Positions 42,731 to 51,195 of a stretch of DNA of 64,000 nucleotides are shown here, piece after piece. Position 1 is the stretch's first letter, and the number at the start of each line of letters is the position of its first letter. The translations under genes and the position numbers were made by a program. Under the pieces are notes generated by a model. It was given only the letters and a program-made list of their open reading frames with translations. It did no database searches and was not told where the DNA came from. Source of the DNA: Flavobacterium glaciei (lineage in GTDB: Bacteria; Bacteroidota; Bacteroidia; Flavobacteriales; Flavobacteriaceae); the NCBI RefSeq assembly GCF_003350545.1, contig NZ_QQBA01000004.1, forward strand, positions 62,001-126,000. The letters run 5' to 3'.

Positions 42731-43708
42731 ATGAATAAAACCCATTTTTTATTTCTTCTAATTTCTCTAATGTTGTTTTCTTGTAAAAAAGAAAATGAAT
42801 TTTTGCCGCGAAAAACTTCGGGGAAAATCAATACTATTTCAGTTATTATTGAAGATCAGTTATGGAATGGTGATGTAGGAGACAGTATTCGAAATAAATT
42901 TGCTTCTCCGGTAATTGGATTGCCACAAGAAGAACCATTATTCAACATCAATCAATATCCAGTTAAGCTTTTAGAAGGGTTCATGACTGATACCAGAGCG
43001 ATTATTGTGGTAAAGAAAGGGGAAATAAATAAATTTGAGATTGTTAAAAATCAATATGCGTCTCCTCAGAATGTATTTCATATTTCTGGCAAAACAAGCG
43101 CGGATATTATCGCATGCATTGAAAAAAATGCACCCAAAATGATTCAGCTGATCAAGGAAGCAGAAATAGCAGAAACCCAGAAAATCATTGGTCAATCCTT
43201 CATTGAACCCAAAGTAATTTCGAATAAATTCCACATCACATTGCAGGTTCCTTCTGGATATGCATACATGCTTCACAAAAGCAATTTTATGTGGTTAAAA
43301 AAGGAAATTATCGGCGGTAACACCAGTCTTTTACTTTATCAAGTTCCTTTAAACACGATAAAAAAAGAGGGAGATTTAATCTCCAGCATTATTAAAATGA
43401 GAGATTCTATTGGGAAATTATACATTAGCGGAACCGAGACGAGTACGTTTATGATAACAGAAGAGGCATACGCGCCTTACCTTTTTAAGATTACTCTTGA
43501 TGATAAAGAAACTTATGAAACGAAGGGAACTTGGGAGTTAAATAATGATTTTATGTCGGGGCCATTTATTAATTACGCCATTATCGACAAGGAATACAAT
43601 CGAATCCTGGTTTTAGAAGGGTTTTGTTATGCTCCATCCAAAGAAAAACGCGATCTCATGCACGAATTAGAATCTATTATTAAATCAGTAGATGTATTGA
43701 AAAGGTAA
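42731..43708 (+). CDS. DUF4837 family lipoprotein
   Basis: The 325-residue protein has a lipoprotein signal peptide (HFLFLLISLMLFSC, Cys ~18) followed by KKENEFLPRKTSGKINTISV. TISVIIEDQLWNGDVGDSIR and FASPVIGLPQEEPLFNINQY are the conserved start of DUF4837, a Bacteroidetes-specific family of unknown function. It is directly downstream of the transglycosylase and may be cotranscribed. A GNAT gene follows at 49 bp. Confidence 0.88.
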   Translation: MNKTHFLFLLISLMLFSCKKENEFLPRKTSGKINTISVIIEDQLWNGDVGDSIRNKFASPVIGLPQEEPLFNINQYPVKLLEGFMTDTRAIIVVKKGEINKFEIVKNQYASPQNVFHISGKTSADIIACIEKNAPKMIQLIKEAEIAETQKIIGQSFIEPKVISNKFHITLQVPSGYAYMLHKSNFMWLKKEIIGGNTSLLLYQVPLNTIKKEGDLISSIIKMRDSIGKLYISGTETSTFMITEEAYAPYLFKITLDDKETYETKGTWELNNDFMSGPFINYAIIDKEYNRILVLEGFCYAPSKEKRDLMHELESIIKSVDVLKR

Positions 43709-43757
43709 TCTTATTTTCTTTTATTTGTACAATATATAAATCATAAAAACAGGCACG

Positions 43758-44201
43758 ATGTTACAATGGAAAATTAAGGCGTTTGACGCACTAACCGTTC
43801 ACGAACTATATGATTTGTTGCAATTAAGAAGTGAGATCTTTGTAGTGGAACAAAATTGCGTTTATCTTGATCTTGACGGGAAAGATAAAGTAGCTTTACA
43901 TCTTATAGGCGAATTTGAAGGTAAAATTGTGGCTCACTCCAGATTATTCAAGCCCGGAATCAGTTTTGAATATGCTTCTATAGGAAGGGTTACAGTAGAT
44001 GCTAATTATCGTGACAGAAAATGGGGACATGACTTAATGCGAGAATCAATTGCTGGAATTGCTTTGCATTTTGGCGAAAGCAAAATCACTATTGGAGCAC
44101 AGTTGTATCTGAAAAAATTCTATGAAAGTCATGGATTCGTGCAAACTAGCGAAATGTATCTGGAAGATGATATTCCGCATATTGAGATGAAAAGAGAGTA
44201 A
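43758..44201 (+). CDS. GNAT acetyltransferase, ElaA-like
   Basis: The 147-residue protein has the ElaA pattern. LQLRSEIFVVEQNCVYLDLD is near the N-terminus, SIGRVTVDANYRDRKWGHDL holds the acetyl-CoA pyrophosphate loop (RDRKWG in place of the usual RxxGxG), and LKKFYESHGFVQTSEMYLED closes the fold. The acceptor is unknown. Its stop codon abuts the stop of the convergent OmpA-domain gene with no spacing. Confidence 0.88.
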   Translation: MLQWKIKAFDALTVHELYDLLQLRSEIFVVEQNCVYLDLDGKDKVALHLIGEFEGKIVAHSRLFKPGISFEYASIGRVTVDANYRDRKWGHDLMRESIAGIALHFGESKITIGAQLYLKKFYESHGFVQTSEMYLEDDIPHIEMKRE

Positions 44202-45008
44202 TTAAATTTTCACTATAAGAAACTCGACTCTTCGGTCAAGTGCTTCTCCCAAACCAGTAGGGAATTTGTTTCCGCAACCTATATATTTCATCCTAAGGCT
44301 GTTTATTCCTTTAGAGATGAGGTATTTGTATACGTTTTTAGCCCGATTCAAAGAAAGTTTTCTTTCGTGAGTGTCTTTATCGATGGCATCATCGTAATAG
44401 CTTGGAGTGCAACATACATGACCTTTAATCTCGAATTGTATGTTCTTTTGTTTTTGCAAAATTATTAAAATTTTATCCAATTCCATTTTGGATTGCTCTG
44501 TTAATTTGCTGCTTCCTAAAGGAAATAAAATAGTTTCTAGATATACTCTATCACCTACTTTATGATTGTCCTGAAAAGAGTTGTAAATTCCTTTTCCGAA
44601 ACTGTTTTTCTTTACAATCAGTAAATCTACACGTCTGTTTTTAGAACGGGTTTCATTTAAATTTTTAAAAGCATCATTTGTTAAAATAACCCGGCCTTTA
44701 CCCTCGATAATAACAATTTTGTTTTTATTAAAACCATTTGAAGTCAGGATATCTTGAACCGTTTTAACTCTATTGTTAGATAATTTATAGTTGTAGTCAT
44801 TATCGCCTCTGTCGTCACAATAGCCATAAATCTGTATGGATTCGACATTTGTAGTATCGACTGTTTTTATAAAATTGACTATAATTTGTATTTGATGCTT
44901 ATCAAGTTTAGATTTATCAAATCCAAAATATACGGTTTCTGCTTTTTTAGTTTGAGCGGATAAATAACAGAAAAAAAGTAAAAACAGTAGACTAAATAAG
45001 TTTTTCAT
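44202..45008 (-). CDS. Periplasmic protein with two OmpA-like domains
   Basis: The 268-residue protein has a signal peptide (LFSLLFLLFFCYLSAQ) and two successive peptidoglycan-binding OmpA C-terminal folds. The first contains VYFGFDKSKLDKHQIQIIVN and ends RSKNRRVDLLIVKK. The second contains TILFPLGSSKLTEQSKMELD and ends ALDRRVEFLIVK. There is no beta-barrel part, and two Cys (HVCCTP) lie in the second domain. It probably tethers something to the cell wall. The start overlaps the S41 protease stop by one base (TAATG), so translation is coupled. Confidence 0.88.
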   Translation of the reverse strand: MKNLFSLLFLLFFCYLSAQTKKAETVYFGFDKSKLDKHQIQIIVNFIKTVDTTNVESIQIYGYCDDRGDNDYNYKLSNNRVKTVQDILTSNGFNKNKIVIIEGKGRVILTNDAFKNLNETRSKNRRVDLLIVKKNSFGKGIYNSFQDNHKVGDRVYLETILFPLGSSKLTEQSKMELDKILIILQKQKNIQFEIKGHVCCTPSYYDDAIDKDTHERKLSLNRAKNVYKYLISKGINSLRMKYIGCGNKFPTGLGEALDRRVEFLIVKI

Positions 45009-46642
45009 TATTGTTTTAAAATAGTCTTATACTCTAAGTTATTACTCAAAATACTCACTGATTTCTTTATTTCTGAATTGTTTTTAGTGTAATACTGATA
45101 CAATCCTTCTTGATATTGATAGCGTTTAATGATTTCATCTACCATTAGATTTTTAATTTCCTTTTGGTTTTTATCCAATAAAGCATTTTCGCTTTTCTGA
45201 AGTGCGGTCAGCAATTGTTGATATTCAGCCAAAATGGATTCGTCTAATTTTTCTTTTTTGGCTACAGCCAAAGTGTTTTTCAAAGCCAATTCTGTTTCTG
45301 TATCAAAAGAAAATTTCTGTACTTTCAAGAACTGTTTAAAATCGGAATAATCAGCATCAGAAATAACAGGAATCTGATTTCCTAAATTTGGGTTTTTATA
45401 GTAATAATTTGTGACGTAGTTGAAAATCCCATCGTTGCGAAGCAAAGCATCAGTTATTGGGCTTAACTTTGTTTCTTCAAGTTCCACATCAGGTTGAATT
45501 CCTCCGCCATCATAAACGGTTCTACCTTTTCGAGTTTTAAAAGCATTAAAATTCTTCTCTTCTGTTTTTATCGCTTTTCCATTTTTGTCTTTTCGAGAGT
45601 AATCTAATGCTTGAATGCATCTTCCGGAAGGTGTATAATAGCGCGAAATAGTAACTTTTAGTTGCGTTCCGTAGGTTAAATCTACGGGTCTTTGTACGAG
45701 ACCTTTCCCAAAACTACGGCTACCTACTACCACAGCTCGATCTAAATCCTGAAGTGCTCCAGCGACAATTTCAGATGCAGATGCGCTTCTGCCGTTTACA
45801 AGAATAATCAAAGGTATTTCAGTGTCTACAGGATCTTTAGTTGTTTTATAGGTGCTGTTGTGTTTTTCTATTTTTGATTTTGTAGTAACAATAATCTCGT
45901 TTTTTGGAACAAAGAGATTACAAATATTCACGGCCTCATTCAAGAGTCCGCCCGGATTATCTCTTACATCCAGAATAATGCGTTCTGCACCGTCTTTTTT
46001 TAATTGTTCTAGCGCTTCTTTAGTCTCAAAGGATGCTTTTTTGTTAAAATGTGACAAAACAATATATCCGGTTTTGTCGTCTATTTTTGCAAAAAAGGGA
46101 ACCGATTTAATTTCTACTTCGTCTAGAATAATTTGAGTAGTGTTCACTTTCCCTTGTCGTATGTACTTAATATTGATTTTAGTATTTTTAGTACCTTTAA
46201 GAAGCTGAGAAGCATCTTCTTTGAAATCAGATAATAATACATCACCTATTTGAGTAATTTCATCCCCCGCTTTAAGACCCGCTTTATCTGCAGGAAAGTT
46301 TCTATAGGCCTCCTTAACGATAAGTTTATCTTCTTTTCGAGTCAATAAAGCGCCTATTCCGGTATATTCTCCAGTGTTGTTTATCTTAAATCGTACTACA
46401 TCCTGCTCGTTAAAATATACAGTGTAAGGGTCTAAATTAGCTAACATTCCTTTGATGGCTTTATCCATTAATTCCCCGGGATTAGTTTCATCGACATAGT
46501 TTCGGTTCAATTCCTTAAAAAGTGTGGTGAATATCTCGATTTGCTTGGCAATTTCGAAAAAATCGTCTTTAAAACTGGTTCCAATAAACAAAAATGCCGA
46601 AGCGACTACAGGAATTATGAATTTTTTTTTGAAGAAGTTCAT
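45008..46642 (-). CDS. S41-family C-terminal-processing peptidase
   Basis: The 544-residue protein has an N-terminal signal or anchor (KKFIIPVVASAFLFIGTSF) and a PDZ domain (~85-165, AYRNFPADKAGLKAGDEITQ). The S41 catalytic region follows: DVRDNPGGLLNEAVNICNLF, NGRSASASEIVAGALQDLDR with the nucleophile Ser (~290), and SRSFGKGLVQ with the catalytic Lys. A C-terminal Lys/Glu-rich extension closes it. CtpA-type proteases trim exported proteins in the periplasm. It is coupled to the downstream OmpA-domain gene; rnpA lies 109 bp upstream on the same strand. Confidence 0.93.
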   Translation of the reverse strand: MNFFKKKFIIPVVASAFLFIGTSFKDDFFEIAKQIEIFTTLFKELNRNYVDETNPGELMDKAIKGMLANLDPYTVYFNEQDVVRFKINNTGEYTGIGALLTRKEDKLIVKEAYRNFPADKAGLKAGDEITQIGDVLLSDFKEDASQLLKGTKNTKINIKYIRQGKVNTTQIILDEVEIKSVPFFAKIDDKTGYIVLSHFNKKASFETKEALEQLKKDGAERIILDVRDNPGGLLNEAVNICNLFVPKNEIIVTTKSKIEKHNSTYKTTKDPVDTEIPLIILVNGRSASASEIVAGALQDLDRAVVVGSRSFGKGLVQRPVDLTYGTQLKVTISRYYTPSGRCIQALDYSRKDKNGKAIKTEEKNFNAFKTRKGRTVYDGGGIQPDVELEETKLSPITDALLRNDGIFNYVTNYYYKNPNLGNQIPVISDADYSDFKQFLKVQKFSFDTETELALKNTLAVAKKEKLDESILAEYQQLLTALQKSENALLDKNQKEIKNLMVDEIIKRYQYQEGLYQYYTKNNSEIKKSVSILSNNLEYKTILKQ

Positions 46643-46751
46643 AGGTTTATTTAACTAAATTTAAGTTCACTAAATTAACAATAAATCACCAAATAATGGT
46701 GTACTAAGAAACCTAAAGATAAATTTGTTCAGTTTAGAAGCGGTCAAATGG

Positions 46752-47162
46752 TTACACTTCAGAAATAGAGTCGCTATCTGATACTGGTTTATTAATGTTT
46801 TGGGCTATAAACTTCTCAAACAATTGGATGGTTTTGGTATTAATTTCCTCGTATGTAAGTCGGTCTTTAGTTTGGTAAAAAAACATAAAAGAATAGGGTT
46901 GGTCCAGATTATCTATCAATAGATGTTTGTTAAGCCGATAGGTTTCGCGTAGAACTCGCTTGAAATAATTGCGATCTACGGCTTTCTTAAAATTCTTTTT
47001 AGAAACAGAAACGCCCATTTTTATTTTTTCTCCTTCGTCAAAAGTACCGGCTTTATAGACCAATCGCAACGGATATTTAGATACTGATTTCCCTTCGGTA
47101 AACAATAATCCTATGGTGATTTTGCTTTTTAGCTTTTCGTTTTTGGGGTAAGTAAAGTTCAT
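46752..47162 (-). CDS. rnpA: Ribonuclease P protein component
   Basis: The 136-residue basic protein has the RNase P protein signature VSKKNFKKAVDRNYFKRVLR followed by ETYR. The family N-terminal segment is present too (YPKNEKLKSKITIGLLFTEG). It binds the catalytic RNA (rnpB, not in the window) and helps mature tRNA 5' ends. In many bacteria rpmH precedes rnpA near oriC; here rpmH is absent and the gene lies upstream of the S41 protease. A -7 element is at 47195-47202. Confidence 0.95.
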   Translation of the reverse strand: MNFTYPKNEKLKSKITIGLLFTEGKSVSKYPLRLVYKAGTFDEGEKIKMGVSVSKKNFKKAVDRNYFKRVLRETYRLNKHLLIDNLDQPYSFMFFYQTKDRLTYEEINTKTIQLFEKFIAQNINKPVSDSDSISEV

Positions 47163-47194
47163 TATAATTGAAAAAAAACATAGATTTTGACTTG

Positions 47195-47202
47195 CAAAGT
47201 TA
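47195..47202 (-). promoter_or_regulatory. Candidate -7 element of rnpA
   Basis: The minus strand reads TAACTTTG (TAnnTTTG), 32 bp before the ATG. Confidence 0.55.
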
Positions 47203-47262
47203 CGATTAAACGTTGAGCCTGTATATTGTTTCGGATTTAAATACCGCTAAAAATATATTTCT

Positions 47263-47270
47263 TACTTTTA
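47263..47270 (+). promoter_or_regulatory. Candidate -7 element of the second plsC
   Basis: TACTTTTA is one base from TAnnTTTG, 17 bp before the ATG at 47288. Confidence 0.4.
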
Positions 47271-47287
47271 CGGCAAATTTTTAAAGC

Positions 47288-48022
47288 ATGCAAAAACTAA
47301 TATCGTATCCCATTTCCGTAATTTATTATTTGTGTTTTGGTCTTACTTTGGTCATCTTTCATCCAATTCAGTGGGTTTGTTTCCATGTTTTTGGCTATCA
47401 AGCCCATAAAAAAAGTGTTGATTATTTGAATTTTTTCTTATTGAAATGCACTAACCTTTTAGGGACAACGTACAAATTTGAAAATGTAGAAAGCATTCCT
47501 AAAAATGTTCCATTGATTTTTGTGTCTAATCATCAAAGTATGTACGATATTATTGCAATGATTTGGTTTTTCAGCCGTTTTCATTGTAAATTTGTCAGTA
47601 AAATAGAATTAGGAAAAGGAATTCCAAGTGTATCTTTTAATTTGCGACATGGTGGCTCCGTTCTTATTGATCGAAAAGATCCCAAACAAGCCATTCCGGC
47701 CATCAAAGGTTTAGGAGAATATATTGAAAAACACAATCGTTCGGCAGTTATTTTTCCGGAAGGAACACGAAGCAAGACGGGTAAACCAAAAGAGTTCTCG
47801 CAAACTGGTCTTAAAATTTTATGCAAGAACGCGCCTTCTGCATACGTGGTTCCAGTAAGTATAAACAACTCTTGGAAAATTGTTAAATACGGGTTTTTCC
47901 CTTTAGGTTTAGGAAATCGCCTTACCTTTGTAGTACATAAACCTTTAGCGGTTAAGGATTATGATTTTGCTGATCTGATGGTAAAAACAGAAGCAGCAGT
48001 TGTTCAAGGAATAAAAATTTAA
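47288..48022 (+). CDS. plsC: 1-acyl-sn-glycerol-3-phosphate acyltransferase
   Basis: The 244-residue protein has an N-terminal membrane segment (YPISVIYYLCFGLTLVIFHP), NHQSMYDI (NHx4D, residues ~83-89), FVSKIELGKGIPSVSFNLRH and the canonical FPEGTRSKTGKPKEF. It acylates lysophosphatidic acid to phosphatidic acid. It is 10 bp before an acyl-ACP desaturase gene, so a product link is likely: unsaturated acyl chains made there could be placed on phospholipid here. Of the two homologues in the window this is the more standard one. Confidence 0.92.
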   Translation: MQKLISYPISVIYYLCFGLTLVIFHPIQWVCFHVFGYQAHKKSVDYLNFFLLKCTNLLGTTYKFENVESIPKNVPLIFVSNHQSMYDIIAMIWFFSRFHCKFVSKIELGKGIPSVSFNLRHGGSVLIDRKDPKQAIPAIKGLGEYIEKHNRSAVIFPEGTRSKTGKPKEFSQTGLKILCKNAPSAYVVPVSINNSWKIVKYGFFPLGLGNRLTFVVHKPLAVKDYDFADLMVKTEAAVVQGIKI

Positions 48023-48032
48023 TTTATATATA

Positions 48033-49019
48033 ATGTCAATAAAAAACATTCGATTAGAAGTAATGCAGTTTTTGGAAAAAAACGTAGACAGCTTTGTCGA
48101 TCAGTATCTAATTCCAGTAGAGAAAATATGGCAACCAACAGATTTTTTGCCTAATTCTCAAAGCGATACTTTTTTTGATGAGGTCAAAGAACTACGTGAA
48201 ATTGCTAAAGATTTGCCATACGATTTCTGGGTAACTTTAGTGGGTGATACCATTACAGAAGAAGCGTTGCCAACTTACGAATCCTGGTTAATGGACGTAG
48301 AAGGGATTGATAATGTAGAGCGCAACGGCTGGTCTAAGTGGATTAGACAATGGACCGGTGAGGAAAATCGTCACGGTGATTTACTAAATAAATACTTGTA
48401 TTTATCAGGTCGTGTAAACATGCGCGAAGTAGAAATGACAACTCAACACCTTATCAACGATGGTTTTGATATTGGAACCGGAAGAGATCCATACAAAAAC
48501 TTTGTTTACACTAGTTTCCAAGAATTAGCGACTTATGTTTCTCATAACAGAGTAGCACAAATGGCTAAAAAATATGGCGACAACAAGTTGTCTAAAATGT
48601 GCAAAATGATTGCTGGTGACGAGATGCGCCATCATCATGCGTACAGCGAATTTGTAAACCGCATTTTTCAGGTTGATCCAAGTGAAATGATGCTTGCTTT
48701 TCAATACATGATGAAAGCAAAAATTGTTATGCCAGCACATTTCTTAAGAGAATCTGGTGAAAAAATCAGTACTGCTTTTGAACAGTTTTCTGATTCTGCA
48801 CAAAGAATAGGGGTTTATACCGCAGCGGATTATGTAGATATCATGCAAAAATTAATTGATAAATGGGAAATTGACAAAATTTCTGGTTTGACAGATGAAG
48901 CAGAAAAAGCGCGTGATTACTTGATGAAATTACCAGGAAGAATGATGAAAATTTCGGAGAGAATGGTTATTCCACAAGAGTCACATATCTTTAAATGGGT
49001 AGAGCCAGCAAGACTTTAA
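48033..49019 (+). CDS. Plant-type acyl-ACP desaturase
   Basis: The 328-residue soluble protein has the di-iron motifs of the FA_desaturase_2 family. EENRHGDLLNKYLYLSGRVN (EExxH, around residue 110) and DEMRHHHAYSEFVNRIFQVD (DExxH, about residue 195) provide the carboxylate and His ligands. The C-terminal part is helical. It inserts a cis double bond into acyl-ACP using O2, tuning membrane fluidity, which fits an aerobic, cold-tolerant lifestyle. It is cotranscribed with plsC and ends in a strong terminator. Confidence 0.93.
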   Translation: MSIKNIRLEVMQFLEKNVDSFVDQYLIPVEKIWQPTDFLPNSQSDTFFDEVKELREIAKDLPYDFWVTLVGDTITEEALPTYESWLMDVEGIDNVERNGWSKWIRQWTGEENRHGDLLNKYLYLSGRVNMREVEMTTQHLINDGFDIGTGRDPYKNFVYTSFQELATYVSHNRVAQMAKKYGDNKLSKMCKMIAGDEMRHHHAYSEFVNRIFQVDPSEMMLAFQYMMKAKIVMPAHFLRESGEKISTAFEQFSDSAQRIGVYTAADYVDIMQKLIDKWEIDKISGLTDEAEKARDYLMKLPGRMMKISERMVIPQESHIFKWVEPARL

Positions 49020-49040
49020 ATTTTTTGATTTAAGAATATA

Positions 49041-49087
49041 AAAATGTTGGTTTTTGAAGTTAGTCTTCAAAAGCCAACATTTTTTTT
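49041..49087 (+). terminator. Terminator of the plsC-desaturase operon
   Basis: A long stem AAATGTTGG...TTTTGAAG pairs with CTTCAAAA...CCAACATTT and is followed by a T run. An ATG at 49044 lies inside this hairpin, so it is not a credible gene start. Confidence 0.88.
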
Positions 49088-49100
49088 ACAAAATAAAACT

Positions 49101-49754
49101 ATGAATAATCCTGATTTAATAAATAAAACAATCCTTTTTGTAAAAGAAAAGTTAGATAATGCAGAGGGCGGACACGACTGGTTCCATATTGAAAGAGTGT
49201 TTAAAAATGCTGTTTTAATTGCAAAGAATGAAGATTGTGATGTAACGATTGTTAAGCTTGGAGCTTTGCTTCATGACATTGCTGATAGTAAGTTTCATGA
49301 TGGTGACGAAAGTATCGGACCAAAAATTGCCCGTGAATTTTTAGAGTCAGAAAACGTCGACGAAGAAATCATTACTCATGTGGTGAATATCATTGAAAAT
49401 ATCTCTTTCAAAGGCGGTAATTTCGAGAAGAAATTCTCTTCCATAGAGTTAGATGTGGTTCAAGATGCAGATCGTTTAGATGCGATTGGTGCCATTGGAA
49501 TCGCTAGGACATTCAATTATGGCGGATTTAAAAACAGAGCGCTCTACAACCCTAAAATCGCTCCAAATTCGGGCATGACAAAGGAGGAATACAAAAAGAA
49601 TGATGCTCCAACGCTCAATCATTTCTACGAAAAGTTATTACTTTTAAAAGATAAGATGAATACCGTTACCGGAAAACAAATTGCACTAGAAAGACACCGT
49701 TACATGGAAGGATTTCTGGCGCAGTTTTATGCGGAATGGGAAGGGGAAAAATAA
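49101..49754 (+). CDS. HD-domain phosphohydrolase
   Basis: From the ATG at 49101 the protein has 217 residues. The HD metal motifs are GGHDWFHIERVFKNA (~25-39), LGALLHDIADSKFHDGD with the HD pair, and VQDADRLDAIGAIGIARTF. This fits the YedJ/YpgQ-like HD family, which hydrolyses nucleotides or other phosphoesters; the substrate is unknown. The start at 49101 is used because an earlier in-frame ATG lies inside the preceding terminator. Downstream is a stretch of dispersed inverted repeat. Confidence 0.9.
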   Translation: MNNPDLINKTILFVKEKLDNAEGGHDWFHIERVFKNAVLIAKNEDCDVTIVKLGALLHDIADSKFHDGDESIGPKIAREFLESENVDEEIITHVVNIIENISFKGGNFEKKFSSIELDVVQDADRLDAIGAIGIARTFNYGGFKNRALYNPKIAPNSGMTKEEYKKNDAPTLNHFYEKLLLLKDKMNTVTGKQIALERHRYMEGFLAQFYAEWEGEK

Positions 49755-49756
49755 AA

Positions 49757-49846
49757 TTTTTGATTGCAGATTAACGATTTTATATTTCAGATGTTTTTTC
49801 GATTGCTGATTTTTTAAATCAAAAATCAACAATCGTTAATCAAAGA
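49757..49846. repeat. Degenerate inverted repeat after the HD gene
   Basis: GATTAACGATT (49769-49779) and AATCGTTAATC (49831-49841) are perfect complements. Both are embedded in repeated TTTGATTGCAGATT-like segments with diverged copies in between (GATTGCTGATTTTT). It resembles other flavobacterial intergenic fossils. Confidence 0.6.
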
Positions 49847-49848
49847 TC

Positions 49849-50253
49849 TTAAATCGAAATTCCTTTTGCTTTCATTTCTAGAATCACATCCGAAGCATTT
49901 TTAAAAGTTGGCGCTTGCTCGATAATAGTTCCCACTCTTTTTTTATTGAGTTTAAAGGTGATATCATTCTCCGTAGTAAACAACAAAGCGGTCAAAAACG
50001 GATTATTCATATACGGAGCCAATACTATAAAAGCTTCATCAAGTGTATGAAAACTTTCTATTTCTTCAGTTTTGTAACGTGCCGTAACCGAGAGACTAAA
50101 CACGTCATTTTCCAATAAAACGGGACGTACATAAATATTTTTTAGTTCTGTATCGCCAATGGTTTTAGCAAGCGTTAGTTTAGCGTAGGTGTGGTTTTCG
50201 AAACTTTCTTTTACCTTTTCCCAGAAAAGTACAAATACAGGTTGGAAGGACAT
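49849..50253 (-). CDS. Hypothetical protein, conserved in flavobacteria
   Basis: The 134-residue protein starts SFQPVFVLFWEKVKESFENH and has TLAKTIGDTELKNIYVRPVL, LDEAFIVLAPYMNNPFLTAL and FKLNKKRVGTIIEQAPTFKN, with a mixed beta/alpha pattern and no membrane segment or signal peptide. I do not recognise a named domain. The base composition and clean reading frame argue for a real gene. It is a lone leftward gene between the HD gene and the enoyl-CoA hydratase operon. Confidence 0.65.
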   Translation of the reverse strand: MSFQPVFVLFWEKVKESFENHTYAKLTLAKTIGDTELKNIYVRPVLLENDVFSLSVTARYKTEEIESFHTLDEAFIVLAPYMNNPFLTALLFTTENDITFKLNKKRVGTIIEQAPTFKNASDVILEMKAKGISI

Positions 50254-50372
50254 ATGTTAATTTTTTAGATGATGTGTTATATTCTGAAACGGGTGTGCAA
50301 AATTAAGTCTTGTAAATCAAACTATCCATTTTTGAAGAAATATTATTTGAAATTATAATTACTTATAAACTA

Positions 50373-50399
50373 AAAAGAGAACCAATGTGGCTCTCTTTT
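50373..50399 (-). terminator. Terminator of the enoyl-CoA hydratase operon
   Basis: AAAAGAGA...CCA pairs with TGG...TCTCTTTT. On the minus strand a T-rich stretch follows. It lies just below the enoyl-CoA hydratase stop. Confidence 0.75.
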
Positions 50400-50403
50400 G
50401 TTA

Positions 50404-51186
50404 TTATTTCCCAGTAAACACTGCTTTTCTTTTCTCTAAAAAAGCAGTTGTTCCTTCTTTAAAATCTTCGGTACCAAAACACTTTCCAAAGGCTTTTATT
50501 TCGGCCTCATAGCCGTTTTTTCCTTCTTTGAAATTAGCATTGACCGCTTTTATGGCTTTACCAATGGCATACGGAGAGTTCTTCATTATTTTATTGGCCA
50601 CACTCACACAGTAGTCTAAAAGTTCGGCTTCAGGAACTACGTGATTCACGAGTCCAATCCTATAGGCGTCTTGTGCCGTTACCATTCCTGCTGTCATAAT
50701 CATTTCCATCGCACGCCCTTTTCCTATCAATTGTGGCAAACGCTGCGTTCCTCCGTAACCCGGAATTACACCTAGTGACACTTCTGGCAATCCCATTTTA
50801 GCATTTTCGGAGGCAATTCTAAAATGACACGCCATTGCTAATTCTAATCCTCCACCCAATGCAAAACCATTGACTGCTGCTATTACTGGAGTTTTTAAAT
50901 TCTCTATGAAATCAAATAATTTTTCTTGCCCTTCTGCTGCTAGTCGCGTTCCCTCTTCAATCGAGAAATGAGCAAATTCTGAAATATCAGCACCGGCTAC
51001 AAACGCTTTTTCACCGCTTCCCGTTAAAATAATAACACGAATTTCATCGTTTTTTCCTAAGTTTTTAAAAGCTTTGTTCAAATCTGAAATGGTAGCAACA
51101 TTCAACGCGTTTAGTTTTGTAGGACGATTAATGGTAATCGTAGCAATGTTATTTTCGGTTGTAATTAAAAGATTTTCGTAGTTCAT
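50404..51186 (-). CDS. Enoyl-CoA hydratase/isomerase
   Basis: The 260 residues are the usual length for crotonase-fold enzymes. VAGADISEFAHFSIEEGTRL forms the oxyanion-hole region. AAVNGFALGGGLELAMACHF carries the first catalytic region and MGLPEVSLGVIPGYGGTQRL the second, with both Glu positions of hydratases. It hydrates trans-2-enoyl-CoA in fatty-acid breakdown. It starts 9 bp after the histidine kinase gene, so it is likely cotranscribed with a regulator that has no obvious biochemical link. Confidence 0.93.
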   Translation of the reverse strand: MNYENLLITTENNIATITINRPTKLNALNVATISDLNKAFKNLGKNDEIRVIILTGSGEKAFVAGADISEFAHFSIEEGTRLAAEGQEKLFDFIENLKTPVIAAVNGFALGGGLELAMACHFRIASENAKMGLPEVSLGVIPGYGGTQRLPQLIGKGRAMEMIMTAGMVTAQDAYRIGLVNHVVPEAELLDYCVSVANKIMKNSPYAIGKAIKAVNANFKEGKNGYEAEIKAFGKCFGTEDFKEGTTAFLEKRKAVFTGK

Positions 51187-51195
51187 AGTTGTAAT